This document shows positions 7,609-16,579 of a stretch of DNA of 64,000 nucleotides, in pieces. Under the pieces are notes generated by a model that was not told where the DNA came from, did not search any database, and saw only the letters and a list, made by a program, of their open reading frames with translations. The position numbers and the translations under genes are program-made. How positions within the stretch are numbered: the stretch's first letter is position 1; every line of letters starts with the position of its first letter. Source of the stretch: JANMEB01 sp041745295. Its GTDB lineage: Bacteria; Planctomycetota; Planctomycetia; Pirellulales; Pirellulaceae. The DNA lies in the NCBI GenBank assembly GCA_041745295.1, contig JBGTJE010000056.1:1-64000 (forward strand), written 5' to 3'.

Positions 7609-8850
7609 ATGTCACCGCTGAAGACACTAAAAATCGCGACCAGGGCACTCGCGAAAAACAAATTGCGATCTGGTCTTACCGTGCTTGGTGTAGTGATTGG
7701 CATCGCGGCCGTGACGACCATGGTCAGCATCGGCCAAAGCGCCAGCGCGTTGGTCCAAGGCGAACTGCAAAGTTTCGGGACGAACGTGATCGTGATTCAG
7801 CCCGCGAATCGCCGACGAGGAGGGGTGCGAAGCGGGCTCCTCAACACGCTAACCGCTGATGACGCGACCGCCATTGAAGACGAGTGCTCGCAAATCTTTG
7901 CCACGTCTCCCTTGGTCGGCGCGGGAGGACAAGTGGTTTACGGCAATCTCAATGTCCAGCCGAACGAAATGTTTGGCGTCGGCGAAAACTACTTGCAAGT
8001 CCGCAACTGGCCCATGAAATTCGGATCCTTTTTCGAACGGAGCCAGATCGACAAGGCCGAAAAGGTCTGTGTGATCGGCAAGACAATCGTAACCAAGCTG
8101 TTTCAAACCAGTAATCCGATCGACCAAAAAATTCGGATCAACAACAAACCCTTCACCATCATTGGCGTGCTGGATAGCAAGGGCGCCAATATGGTCGGTC
8201 AGGATCAGGACAGCATCATACTCATGCCGTATTCGACGGTCCGTCGGACGCTCCAAGGATCTAGTTTCAGCAACGTTGACGCCATCGTCGCATCGGCCCG
8301 TTCCTCCGACCAGATGGCGCTGGCTTCCGACGAAATCCGACAGTTGTTATTGGATCGTCACCAGATCAATGCGTCGCAGAAACCGGATTTCGAGATTCAG
8401 TCGACCACGGAAATCGCCAACATGCTGGGCATGATCACCGGGACGATGACGCTGATGCTGGCGTCGATCGCGGGCATCTCCCTAGTCGTGGGCGGCGTGG
8501 GAATCATGAATATCATGTTGGTCTCGGTCACCGAACGGACGCGAGAAATTGGGATTCGCATGGCAGTCGGCGCGCGTTCGCGCGACATTCTGATGCAGTT
8601 TCTGGTCGAGTCAGTGTTGTTGTCCTGTATTGGCGGGTTGATTGGCTTCTCGTTGGGAATTGGCGCATCCTATGGGATTACGATGCTGATCAATTCCCTT
8701 TCGTCGGGAACGGAATGGCCGGTTGTCATTTCCATTCCCGCGGCGATCATGGCATTCTTGTTTGCCGCCGCGGTCGGTGTCTTTTTCGGGTTTTACCCCG
8801 CGCGCCGAGCAAGCAAGCTCGATCCGATCGACGCGTTGCGCTATGAATGA
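7609..8850 (+). CDS. MacB-like ABC transporter permease (FtsX family), without ATPase domain
   Basis: The protein has 413 residues. It shows an N-terminal membrane helix at about 18-40 (LTVLGVVIGIAAVTTMVSIG), a large MacB-PCD periplasmic domain, and three C-terminal helices in the FtsX domain (from SLVVGGVGIMNIMLVSVTERTREIGIRMAVGAR to PARRASKLDPIDALRYE). In E. coli MacB the ATPase and permease are one chain. Here the ATPase is missing and a fitting one is encoded at 10941-11660 on the other strand. It is coupled to the adaptor gene (2-nt gap). The likely role is expulsion of a peptide, lipid or toxic small molecule; the substrate cannot be told from sequence. Confidence 0.9.
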   Translation: MSPLKTLKIATRALAKNKLRSGLTVLGVVIGIAAVTTMVSIGQSASALVQGELQSFGTNVIVIQPANRRRGGVRSGLLNTLTADDATAIEDECSQIFATSPLVGAGGQVVYGNLNVQPNEMFGVGENYLQVRNWPMKFGSFFERSQIDKAEKVCVIGKTIVTKLFQTSNPIDQKIRINNKPFTIIGVLDSKGANMVGQDQDSIILMPYSTVRRTLQGSSFSNVDAIVASARSSDQMALASDEIRQLLLDRHQINASQKPDFEIQSTTEIANMLGMITGTMTLMLASIAGISLVVGGVGIMNIMLVSVTERTREIGIRMAVGARSRDILMQFLVESVLLSCIGGLIGFSLGIGASYGITMLINSLSSGTEWPVVISIPAAIMAFLFAAAVGVFFGFYPARRASKLDPIDALRYE

Positions 8851-8861
8851 CGGCGAATTGG

Positions 8862-8888
8862 TACCCAGGCCCAGCCTGGGAACGAGCG
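8862..8888. repeat. Palindromic repeat family D (CCCAGG...CCTGGGAACG)
   Basis: A hairpin CCCAGG-cccag-CCTGGG followed by AACGAGCG fills the 40-bp gap between the convergent permease and TolC genes. A degenerate relative (GTTCCCA...TGTGGGAACG) lies at 53577-53604. No T-run is present, so a terminator role is uncertain. Confidence 0.55.
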
Positions 8889-8890
8889 AA

Positions 8891-10858
8891 CTAGCGAATT
8901 GGCTGCACTGGTTTTGGGTTGCGATCTCCGAACAAAAACTGATCCGCGCGCGATTGCGGTGCGTTTTGCGGTTCGTAGTTCTCGCCATCGCTCTGATTCT
9001 TCGGTTGTTCCTGGGGTGCGGGTGCGTCTTTGGAATCGTCCTTGATTGCCTCAATGTCCTTCAGGTCAAACGTGGACTCGGCTGGATTCCCCGAATCGTG
9101 GTACCGATCGATGTAATGATCTGGCCGAAGGCTTTGGGGATAGCACTCGTCAGAAAAAAGCCGTCCCCGGGGTCCGATCGAGCCAAAACGTTCTTCGTAG
9201 AATACGATGCCGTGCGATTCGAGGATCGTTCCGGTTTGCCGCTCGATATTGGCAAGCTCGGTGTTGTACTGAGTCACGCTGCTCGCTTCCTGGGAAACGG
9301 CATTGCCCCAGTCCGTGATCGCTTGAAGCACGTTGAGGAAATTTTGGCGGCCGGAAACGAACTCGGCGACTTGATTCTCGTAATTCGTCAACGCCGCCTG
9401 ACGGACTTCCTTGAACGCACCGATTTGTTCAAAGTATTGCTCGAGATTGCGATAATTGACGGCTAATTGATGGACCATTTCATGGACCTGTTGATCCAAG
9501 TTCGCTCGATCGCGGGCGAGCACTAGCTCCTGCCGGCGAAGTGCGGCTCGCGATTGGCGCAGTCCGATCGGAACCGAGAAATTGACTCCCACATTGAAAC
9601 CGGCAAATTGACCCGGACCCGATTGCAGTACGGTTCCGTTGGGCATTTCGCCGCGCAAGCCGTCCCAACGATAACTTGCGATTCCGTCCAGTTGCGGCCG
9701 CGCTTGATCGTCCGCTTGCAGCAAGAGCTGCTCATCAGCTTCCAAAATCAACTTGAGTTCAATGATATCGGGGCGGTACTTTTCAGCGGATGCCAGCAAC
9801 AAATACCAATCAAAGTTTTGTTGTTCGACAACCGGCGCCGATGTGGGAACTAGTTCCGAGTTGCCCGACGGCTCCAGCCTGAGAATGTTTCTCAGGGCTG
9901 ATTCCGCCAGAATTCGATTGGATCGGGCCACAATCAGACTTGCACGGAAATTGGCCATCGCGGACCGAGCTTGCGCCACATCGGCGGCGCGGCTCAATCC
10001 TTCTTCCTGCCGCGCGGTCGCGCGAGCATACCCAAACTCCGATTGTTTGACTTGCTGCTCCCGAGCCCAAACATCGACTCGCGCCGCGACCAGCGACCAG
10101 TAGGCATCGATCACGCCACGAACTAATTCCTGAGTTGAATTTTTGAACTGAAAATACGATCGCTCGGTATCAATTCGAGCGACCACAATCGGCGCCAAAT
10201 TGGCTTGCCTGCCGTAGCCCTGCAAGAACGGCTGTCGTAAAGTCAATTCCGCCGCGGCACGATCCTCTGGATCCAACGGAAATATTCCAGGTTCAAAAAA
10301 CGATCGAGTTAGATTCCCGGTGATGCCAACATCGGCGCCGTTGAACATTTTTTTGGAAAGTCCGATCGCGGTGTCAACCGAATCTGTACTCGACCCGACG
10401 ACAAGCGACTGCCCAGGATTCAGCGTGTCGAAAGTGGCTCCAGGGCTGTCGAACTTGCCCAGGGTCGTCGACACGTCGAGGGTCGGATCGAAAATCGCGC
10501 TTTGTTGATCGGTGTCCGTGTTGACAATGGCGACATCGAATACAGTTCGGCCGCTGGTGGAAGCCGATACGCCGGTCAGGACCCGAATGACTTCCGCATT
10601 CTCCAAGGCAATGCGGATCGCCTCGTCGAGAGAAAGGAATTGGGCCTCAAGCTGTTCGTCCGGCTCGCGCACGGTATTGGGCGGGCTAATCTCGGGAATC
10701 CGGACCGACCGAAGACTTCCCGGATCGCGTACGGCAAGGCTACGCTGCTCGTCTAACGTCCAGCGCCTCGTTTGTTGCGCCTGGGTAATCTGTACCGATC
10801 CCCAACCGATCGCAAACGAAGCCAGAAAGATTACGGATATGACTGATTGCCATGTCAT
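8891..10858 (-). CDS. TolC-family outer-membrane efflux channel
   Basis: The protein has 655 residues from the ATG at 10858, which starts a signal peptide (MTWQSVISVIFLASFAIG, cleavage near QITQAQQ). Two OEP repeats are visible. The first holds SLDEAIRIALENAEVIRV and an AELTLRQPFLQGYG segment. The second holds VAFSVPIGLRQSR-type strands (NFSVPIGLRQSRAALRRQ) and long alternating helices (LDQQVHEMVHQLAVNYRNLEQ). It should form the trimeric outer-membrane duct for the adaptor-permease pair encoded convergently on the other strand. The C-terminus adds about 90 mostly polar residues with Pro, Gln and Asn runs (APAPQEQPKNQSDG), longer than usual. It lies downstream of the ATPase gene with an 82-bp gap, so these two may form an operon. 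Confidence 0.87.
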   Translation of the reverse strand: MTWQSVISVIFLASFAIGWGSVQITQAQQTRRWTLDEQRSLAVRDPGSLRSVRIPEISPPNTVREPDEQLEAQFLSLDEAIRIALENAEVIRVLTGVSASTSGRTVFDVAIVNTDTDQQSAIFDPTLDVSTTLGKFDSPGATFDTLNPGQSLVVGSSTDSVDTAIGLSKKMFNGADVGITGNLTRSFFEPGIFPLDPEDRAAAELTLRQPFLQGYGRQANLAPIVVARIDTERSYFQFKNSTQELVRGVIDAYWSLVAARVDVWAREQQVKQSEFGYARATARQEEGLSRAADVAQARSAMANFRASLIVARSNRILAESALRNILRLEPSGNSELVPTSAPVVEQQNFDWYLLLASAEKYRPDIIELKLILEADEQLLLQADDQARPQLDGIASYRWDGLRGEMPNGTVLQSGPGQFAGFNVGVNFSVPIGLRQSRAALRRQELVLARDRANLDQQVHEMVHQLAVNYRNLEQYFEQIGAFKEVRQAALTNYENQVAEFVSGRQNFLNVLQAITDWGNAVSQEASSVTQYNTELANIERQTGTILESHGIVFYEERFGSIGPRGRLFSDECYPQSLRPDHYIDRYHDSGNPAESTFDLKDIEAIKDDSKDAPAPQEQPKNQSDGENYEPQNAPQSRADQFLFGDRNPKPVQPIR

Positions 10859-10940
10859 ACCGCTCAAATCGGTTGCACGGCTGGTAGGCAATTAGCGCGT
10901 CCCGCGGACAATGCTCGATCTAGGCTTTGCCCGACGCGAC

Positions 10941-11660
10941 TTAGTACGAATGTAGGGATTTTAGGGCTTTCTCAAAGTCCGTCGTGTCCTCGATTACGTG
11001 TCCGTCGCGCATGATAATTGTGCGATTTGCACTGCGAGCGATGTCTTGGTCGTGGGTAACGAGAATTACGGTTAACTTGCGCTCCTCATTCAACTTTCGA
11101 ACAAGGTTGATGACATCACGGCTGGTCTTCGTATCCAAGTTCCCGGTCGGCTCGTCCCCCATCAAGATGGCTGGCTGGTTGGCCAACGCCCGGGCAATGG
11201 CGACGCGTTGCTGCTGTCCTCCGGAAAGTTGACCTGGATGGTGGTTGAGCCGATCGGCAAGCCCGACCAATTCGAGCATTTCGCGCGAAATCTTGCGGCG
11301 TTTGGCGGCGCTTATGTGGCGGGAGTACAGCAGCGGCAGCTCGACATTTTCTTCGGCCGACGTGCGGGCCAGTAGGTTAAAGTTCTGAAACACAAATCCA
11401 ATCCTGCGATTCCGAATGTCGGCGCGAGCATCACGCGACATCGAAACGACCTCCTCGCCGTCCAGCAGATAGCTTCCGCCGGTCGGCCTGTCCAGACAGC
11501 CGAGCGTGTTCATGAGCGTCGACTTGCCCGAGCCGGAGGGACCAACCAGCGCAACAAATTCTCCTTGTTCGATATTCAATGTCGTCGGCTGGAGCGCATG
11601 AACCTTGACCTCACCCAAATCATACGTCTTGAAAACACCTCGCAATTCAATCAGGGCCAA
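10941..11660 (-). CDS. ABC transporter ATP-binding protein (MacB/LolD type)
   Basis: This 239-residue ATPase has Walker A GPSGSGKST at 40-48, Q-loop FQNFNLL at about 91-97, signature LSGGQQQR at 145-152, Walker B ILMGDEPTG at 165-173 and the H-loop in ILVTHDQDIA. This is the LolD/MacB subfamily that energises FtsX-type permeases. The start is a TTG (11658-11660), with AGGAAC upstream; no ATG lies further 5' in frame. It is the natural partner of the ATPase-less permease at 7609-8850 but is transcribed from the opposite strand together with TolC. Confidence 0.92.
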   Translation of the reverse strand: MALIELRGVFKTYDLGEVKVHALQPTTLNIEQGEFVALVGPSGSGKSTLMNTLGCLDRPTGGSYLLDGEEVVSMSRDARADIRNRRIGFVFQNFNLLARTSAEENVELPLLYSRHISAAKRRKISREMLELVGLADRLNHHPGQLSGGQQQRVAIARALANQPAILMGDEPTGNLDTKTSRDVINLVRKLNEERKLTVILVTHDQDIARSANRTIIMRDGHVIEDTTDFEKALKSLHSY

Positions 11661-11700
11661 GTTTCAGTTCCTATTCAAAATGGGACAGCTTGAGCATGCA

Positions 11701-13176
11701 TTAGTCTACCGGGAGAACTAATTCCTGAGTTCCCGGTTTAAATTGGAACAGGGCGGCGGCGATCGCGGTTAGGCGCTTATCGCCTGTGAAAAACGTATAG
11801 GCCGCAGCGACTTTGCCGTTGCGGGCATCGATCGCGCTGTAGTCGCCCATAAAGACCTCTGCCTTCATTTCAAACACCGGTTGATCGATCAGAAAATTTT
11901 TAAACGTGGCGCCACCGTCGATGCTGCGAGCCAAGTACATTTTAGAGTTTTTGCCATCGACATCCCGCCGATCGTAGAAAACGATGTTCAACGATCCGTC
12001 GACAGGATCGACGGTCATCCAAGTAAAGAATTGGGGGCGCCCATTTTTCACTTCGTCATCATTGACGCGCAGCGGCTCCGACCAAGTCTTGCCCTGGTCG
12101 CGGCTGACGCCGACGAACACGTCCAAGTCGCCGTTGCGATCGTCGATCCAATTCACGTAGAGCGAACCGCGGAATTTTCCGGCGCTATGATCGACACTGG
12201 TAACCGGCATGCCGTTGTGTCGTCCGGCTCCATCGACGGGACTACTCCAGCCGCCCGGGAAATCATAAATCTTTTTGTCGTCGGACCACTTGTCTCCGCC
12301 GTCCAAACTCACGTCAAACTCCATGCCGCGCGGGCCCGCCCACACAACGTAGACTTCGCCATTGGCACCCACCGCGGGAACTGCTCCTTCGACCGTGTTG
12401 TCATCATCCAAGCAATCGCCACCGAGATCGGAGATGCGGACCGCAGGTCGAAACGATTTGCCTTGGTCGGAAGAGCTGGAAAAGTAGATCTGGCTGTTGT
12501 CTTCTTCGTCGCTGCTGCCGTAGCGGTCAAACCGAGTCCACGTCACATAGATGTTTCCGAGGAACTGAGACCTCGGTTCCATATCGACGACTGGGTAGGG
12601 TTTATCCTCCATGGGTTCGGCGGTGTTGAGATGTTCAATCACGGGCACGGGATCATCCCACGAAGCACCACCATCGGCCGAGCGACTGACCATGATCGCG
12701 GTTTCCGCTCGCTCAGGCCGCGGAGAAAAAATTCCCAAGAACGAGATATAGGAGCGAATCGCGACTCCCTCGGCGTTGAAACGAATGGCATCGTCCCCCT
12801 GCGTTCGGCCGTGCGGATTGGGACAGACGCTCGTGTTCCAAGACTTGCCGCCGTCCATCGAAAAGAAAGCATAGTTGCTGTAACTGCTTGAGATCGTAGG
12901 ATCGAATTCGATCCGGCGCCGTCCGGCGTTGGGGTAGAACGCAACGTTTTTTTCCTTTTCCACTTGGTATTCGCGCAGCATCGCGACGGCGACGATGTTG
13001 TTTTCGTTCGTTGGATTGATTGCGATCGAGACTTCATTGCCGTTGATTCCATGGGGCGGCGTGATCTCGACGACCCGATGCGTTCGGCCAACCGTTTTGT
13101 CTTGCGAAAAAGCGGGAATGTCGCTTGCCATTGGCAATTGTAGAAGGGAAACAATAAGTATTAAACTCTTGAACAT
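11701..13176 (-). CDS. Secreted BNR/Asp-box (sialidase-like) exoprotein
   Basis: The protein has 491 residues. The start at 13176 gives a signal peptide (MFKSLILIVSLLQLPMAS). At least six Asp-box motifs are visible: SMDGGKSWN, SADGGASWD, SSDQGKSF, SLDGGDKWS, SRDQGKTWS and SIDGGATF. They are spread over the chain as expected of a six-bladed sialidase-type propeller. The catalytic arginine triad of true sialidases cannot be assigned with confidence, so it may be a structural or binding propeller and not a neuraminidase. An in-frame ATG at 13209 would add eleven residues before the signal peptide. It is followed closely by the ABC ATPase gene on the same strand, but their functional link is unclear. 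Confidence 0.78.
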   Translation of the reverse strand: MFKSLILIVSLLQLPMASDIPAFSQDKTVGRTHRVVEITPPHGINGNEVSIAINPTNENNIVAVAMLREYQVEKEKNVAFYPNAGRRRIEFDPTISSSYSNYAFFSMDGGKSWNTSVCPNPHGRTQGDDAIRFNAEGVAIRSYISFLGIFSPRPERAETAIMVSRSADGGASWDDPVPVIEHLNTAEPMEDKPYPVVDMEPRSQFLGNIYVTWTRFDRYGSSDEEDNSQIYFSSSSDQGKSFRPAVRISDLGGDCLDDDNTVEGAVPAVGANGEVYVVWAGPRGMEFDVSLDGGDKWSDDKKIYDFPGGWSSPVDGAGRHNGMPVTSVDHSAGKFRGSLYVNWIDDRNGDLDVFVGVSRDQGKTWSEPLRVNDDEVKNGRPQFFTWMTVDPVDGSLNIVFYDRRDVDGKNSKMYLARSIDGGATFKNFLIDQPVFEMKAEVFMGDYSAIDARNGKVAAAYTFFTGDKRLTAIAAALFQFKPGTQELVLPVD

Positions 13177-13296
13177 CGTTGACTCGCCGGAAGCGTTGAA
13201 TCTGAGCATTTATCAAAAATCCGATTGTACGCGACTGGCTTGGCCACAAACACCGGCGCCTAAGGCTTGTCGTTAAACGAAGTGCAATAATCGGAA

Positions 13297-14307
13297 TCAT
13301 AGCGGCGCCGGCAAGTCGCGGCGGGAGAACGCCCGCAAACCGAGCCAGTAACAAGTAAGACCCATTACGATAAGGGCCAAATTATTGGTCGTGGTTCCCG
13401 TGCCAAGCAACGTCATATCGCGGCCGTAATGTAGCCACTGCAGCGAGCCGCTCGGTGAATTTTGATATCGCTCGATCGCCTGCTCCGGTTCAAAGAATGA
13501 AAAGAACGTCAACCAGAGACACCAATCCGCATTCCGCAACGACATCCCCACGAACTTGATCATCGCCATGACCATGTAAATTCCGGTGACGACGCCTATC
13601 GTTCGCCAGCGATGTCGATCAATGGCGGAGAACAGGGCGGCAAAGCCGCTCATAAAAAATCCGAAACAAAACAAGTTGAGCAATCCCGGCCAAAATACCA
13701 TGCAATCAACTCGCTCGCGCATCAAAACCGTGTGGGTCGCTTCGCCACTCGGCGAAACTCCGAAGGCGTCGAAAACGAATCCAAGTGACTCCCGCAGCCA
13801 CTGTGCGATGGGCGCTATCAAGTTCTGAAGCGGCGTTCGCAATTCGGACTCTTCGACGGAACTGAACTGGACTCCTAACGCCATGCCCAGCCAAGAAGCC
13901 AAGACAATAACCAATACACCCAAAACCGTCATCGTTGACTGCGCGCAAAATACGGTTTGACGACTGACCGGTTGCGCGAGCAGCATCTCCATCGTTCCGC
14001 GCGACAATTCGCCGCTGACAACATCGGAACCGCGGGCGATCGCCCAAAGTGCAATGCACCCGATCAACATCGGCTCATCCAGAGTCAATGCGATACGTCC
14101 GGTGTACGAGATCACCCAATCGAAATCGACCGGCGTAAACGACTTGAAGGTGTCGGGGATCAAGTCCAATAGTGCCTTGAAGCGATTGGTGTCAAACTCG
14201 GAAACGACGAACACGCGCACCAACGCAAACCCAATCACGTACAGCACGCATGCCAAGAGCAACCAGCGTGCTTCGCAATAATTCTTTTTCCAAAGCGCCC
14301 AGTTCAT
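13297..14307 (-). CDS. ABC-2 type transporter permease
   Basis: The protein has 336 residues with about six membrane helices, for example WLLLACVLYVIGFALVRVFVV near the N-terminus, VLGVLVIVLASWLGMALGV, FCFGFFMSGFAALF and NLALIVMGLTCYWLGL near the end. The EMLLAQPVSRQTVF segment is typical of ABC-2 membrane subunits. The ATG overlaps the stop of the ATPase gene upstream by four bases (ATGA), so the two are translationally coupled and form an exporter. The substrate is unknown. Confidence 0.87.
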   Translation of the reverse strand: MNWALWKKNYCEARWLLLACVLYVIGFALVRVFVVSEFDTNRFKALLDLIPDTFKSFTPVDFDWVISYTGRIALTLDEPMLIGCIALWAIARGSDVVSGELSRGTMEMLLAQPVSRQTVFCAQSTMTVLGVLVIVLASWLGMALGVQFSSVEESELRTPLQNLIAPIAQWLRESLGFVFDAFGVSPSGEATHTVLMRERVDCMVFWPGLLNLFCFGFFMSGFAALFSAIDRHRWRTIGVVTGIYMVMAMIKFVGMSLRNADWCLWLTFFSFFEPEQAIERYQNSPSGSLQWLHYGRDMTLLGTGTTTNNLALIVMGLTCYWLGLRAFSRRDLPAPL

Positions 14308-15197
14308 GCCACGTCTCGTTCCATGGGCCCGTGATAACGGTCGTACACCGCGCGAAGTCCCACTCGTTCGACATGGACGTTACGAACACCCGATTTGGCG
14401 AGCCAGGGCAATAGCTCATCGAGTTTGCCTTGGGTCTCAATCGTCAGCGACTTGCCGGTTTGCTCGAACGTGACGCCCGCCAAGTTTCTCGGTAGCTCGG
14501 CCAATGCGTGCTCGAGATCGCAATGCAGCCGATGCTGGCGATTCAAGTCGTGAATGGATTGATGGTGAACGAACCTTCCGGCTCGCAGGATCGCTACGTC
14601 GTCGCAGACTTCTTCGATTTCCGAAAGCACGTGCGAACAAAAGACGACGGTTCGCCCGGCAGCCTTGGCCTCGGCGACCAGTTGAATGACTTCGCCGCGC
14701 ACGGAGGGGTCGAGGTTGGCGGTCGGCTCGTCCATGACCAACAGCGGGGCGTGGATGGAGAAGCATGCGGCCAGCGCCAGTTTTTGTCGCATCCCAGTGG
14801 ACATGAATCCAACCCAGCGATCGAGGTCGAGATCGAGTCGTCGCGCGATTCGCCTCGCTCGTTCGAAATTTCCGTCGGGACGAACCTCCGAGAAGAATCG
14901 AAGAACTGTTTTTCCACGCATGGTGCGAAACAATCGCGGCTCGCCCGGAATGTAACTGACCTGCTGGTGGACCGCGACGCGCTGACGATCGCAATCCAAG
15001 CCCGCGATCGTCGCCGACCCCGAGGTCGGCCGCAAGAACCCCATTAAGATTCGAAGCAGCGTCGTCTTCCCGGCTCCGTTGGGTCCGAGCAGGCCGAACA
15101 CTTGACCGGTCTGGATTTCCAGATTGCAGTCGTCCAGCGCCAAAAAATCGCCGTACCGTTTGGTGAGTGATCGAATTTGTACCAGTGGAATGCTCAA
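14304..15197 (-). CDS. ABC-2 type transporter ATP-binding protein
   Basis: This 297-residue ATPase has Walker A GPNGAGKTT at 38-46, signature STGMRQKLALA at 133-143 (the usual variant in this subfamily), Walker B LLVMDEPTA at 152-160 and a switch histidine in VVFCSHVLSE. A C-terminal extension of about 80 residues follows the nucleotide-binding domain, as in multidrug/gliding-type exporters. The start is a TTG (15195-15197). It overlaps the permease gene 14305-14307 by four bases and so makes a two-gene ABC exporter with it. Confidence 0.9.
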   Translation of the reverse strand: MSIPLVQIRSLTKRYGDFLALDDCNLEIQTGQVFGLLGPNGAGKTTLLRILMGFLRPTSGSATIAGLDCDRQRVAVHQQVSYIPGEPRLFRTMRGKTVLRFFSEVRPDGNFERARRIARRLDLDLDRWVGFMSTGMRQKLALAACFSIHAPLLVMDEPTANLDPSVRGEVIQLVAEAKAAGRTVVFCSHVLSEIEEVCDDVAILRAGRFVHHQSIHDLNRQHRLHCDLEHALAELPRNLAGVTFEQTGKSLTIETQGKLDELLPWLAKSGVRNVHVERVGLRAVYDRYHGPMERDVA

Positions 15198-15245
15198 GCG
15201 AATGCTTACCCCTCACCCAGCCCTCAATGCAAAACCACTCATCGT

Positions 15246-15758
15246 TCACCGCAATGAACTCAAACCCATCAGGCGACGCAACATGCCGATTTGCCCGGCG
15301 TGCAACATCTCATGATTGGCGGCGAACAACAACGAACCAAGGCGCGTGGGCGGACCAGCGTGCGGCGGTTCGGTTGGCTCATTCAACGAATTCGAATCAA
15401 AACCGGCCGACTCGTGAATCACCTGGTCGTTGATCCGCTGGAGCACCGCGAGTATTTCGTCGGGTGGTGGGTAAGCTTTGGGGTCGTTCTGCGGATTTGA
15501 GCCTTTCATGAACAGTTTTCGAAAATCGCCCGACATCAATTCCGCGTCCGCCGACAACCGGCCGCGTTGGCGGAACAACATGAGTCCATACTGGGCGACG
15601 GCGACATGGCCGATCTGCCAAGCCACGTGAGAAACTGGCGGTTGGGGCGTCCAAAACCACTGATCGGGCGTAAGCCCATCGATGAGTGACAGCGAGTATT
15701 TTCGCGCGGTTTGAAACTGCTTCAGAGCCAATTCCAGCGGTGTATTATTGTCGGTCAT
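15246..15758 (-). CDS. DinB-family protein
   Basis: This 170-residue protein is predicted to form a four-helix DinB/YfiT fold. Visible features are the opening helix ALKQFQTARKYSLSLIDGLTPDQWFW, the HVAWQIGHVAVAQ helix and the closing NHEMLHAGQIGMLRRLMG. The histidines in the last two segments are the usual metal ligands. Members include metal-dependent thiol transferases, and many are of unknown activity. It has no signal peptide. It lies upstream of the ABC exporter on the same strand (48-bp gap) and may be co-transcribed with it. Confidence 0.82.
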   Translation of the reverse strand: MTDNNTPLELALKQFQTARKYSLSLIDGLTPDQWFWTPQPPVSHVAWQIGHVAVAQYGLMLFRQRGRLSADAELMSGDFRKLFMKGSNPQNDPKAYPPPDEILAVLQRINDQVIHESAGFDSNSLNEPTEPPHAGPPTRLGSLLFAANHEMLHAGQIGMLRRLMGLSSLR

Positions 15759-15848
15759 TGTTTTCGCCGTTGTGAAAGTTCGACTGCGACTAAATGCCGG
15801 GAGTGGCGATGATTGGTCGACGCTGATGATTGGGCCGCGACCGCGGCG

Positions 15849-16313
15849 TCATTCGTGCAGCTCGAAAACTGCTTCGACTTCAACCATGATTCCCATCGGC
15901 AATGCGTTGGTTCCCACGGCGCTGCGGGCGCCGACACCCGCTTCGGCGCCGAACACCTCGATCATCAATTCGCTACAGCCATTCAACACGGCTGGTTGCT
16001 GAGTGAACTCGGCCGTGCAATTGACGAATCCGAGTAGTTTGACGAGTCGTTTGACTCGATCGAGACTACCCAGCCGTGCGCGAACGGTCGCGAGAATTGC
16101 CAAGCCGCATTGCCGGGCCGCTCTCTGTCCGGCCGCTTGATCAGCATCTTTGCCAACGCATCCCTTGATCATCGATCCATCGGCCTGCAACGGCGCGTGG
16201 CCGGAGGTGAAACACATTCGGTCGACCACCAAGCAGGGCTGATACAGCCCAATCGCCTTCGGCGTCGGGGGCAAGTCCAATTTGAGTTCGTGCAATTTTT
16301 GTTCAGGAGTCAT
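15849..16313 (-). CDS. RidA/YjgF-family protein
   Basis: The protein has 154 residues. The start at 16313 is preferred (MTPEQKLHELKLDLPP) with AGGCGG upstream; the longer frame to 16442 has no family similarity at its N-terminus. The RidA core is visible: FTSGHAPLQADG, a mid-region AARQCGLAILATVRARLGSLDRV and the C-terminal GARSAVGTNALPMGIMVEVEAVFEL. It is closest to the longer YjgF subgroup (about 150 residues). The classical arginine that binds the carboxylate in RidA enamine/imine deaminases appears as R in GARSAVG. A deaminase activity on reactive enamines is possible but not proven for this subgroup. Confidence 0.85.
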   Translation of the reverse strand: MTPEQKLHELKLDLPPTPKAIGLYQPCLVVDRMCFTSGHAPLQADGSMIKGCVGKDADQAAGQRAARQCGLAILATVRARLGSLDRVKRLVKLLGFVNCTAEFTQQPAVLNGCSELMIEVFGAEAGVGARSAVGTNALPMGIMVEVEAVFELHE

Positions 16314-16463
16314 ACTACCGCCTGGGAAAATTTGCCGTCGCCAGAGCCGCGTCGATTGCGGAGCCAGGGCACCAACGATTATCTGCGGAAAGTTGCGGGC
16401 TGCCAATCGGGAATGGGCCGGACTAGCTAGAGCGGCAAGCAAATTCGTGCCAAGTGAAAACTA

Positions 16464-16562
16464 GTCATTCCCGCAAAGGCGGGAATCCATGTTCGGAAGT
16501 GCGCGCCATCGCAACTCAACCATCCTTGGAATTTGGATTCCGGGGCTCAGCCCGGAATGACA
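16464..16562. repeat. Dispersed palindromic element family A, copy 2
   Basis: It begins GTCATTCCCG and ends CCCGGAATGAC. The left hairpin is ATTCCCGC-aaag-GCGGGAAT and the right hairpin ATTCCGGG-gctcag-CCCGGAAT. It sits between the RidA gene and the 3' end of the thioredoxin-like gene. The arrangement matches the copies at 750-846 and 42435-42532. Confidence 0.8.
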
Positions 16563-16579
16563 CCAGTTGTGTAAGGAGT

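Noticed and set aside
11881..12891. A 336-codon plus-strand frame opposite the BNR protein gene
   Set aside because: The reverse strand carries a clear signal peptide and six Asp-boxes; this frame is its shadow.
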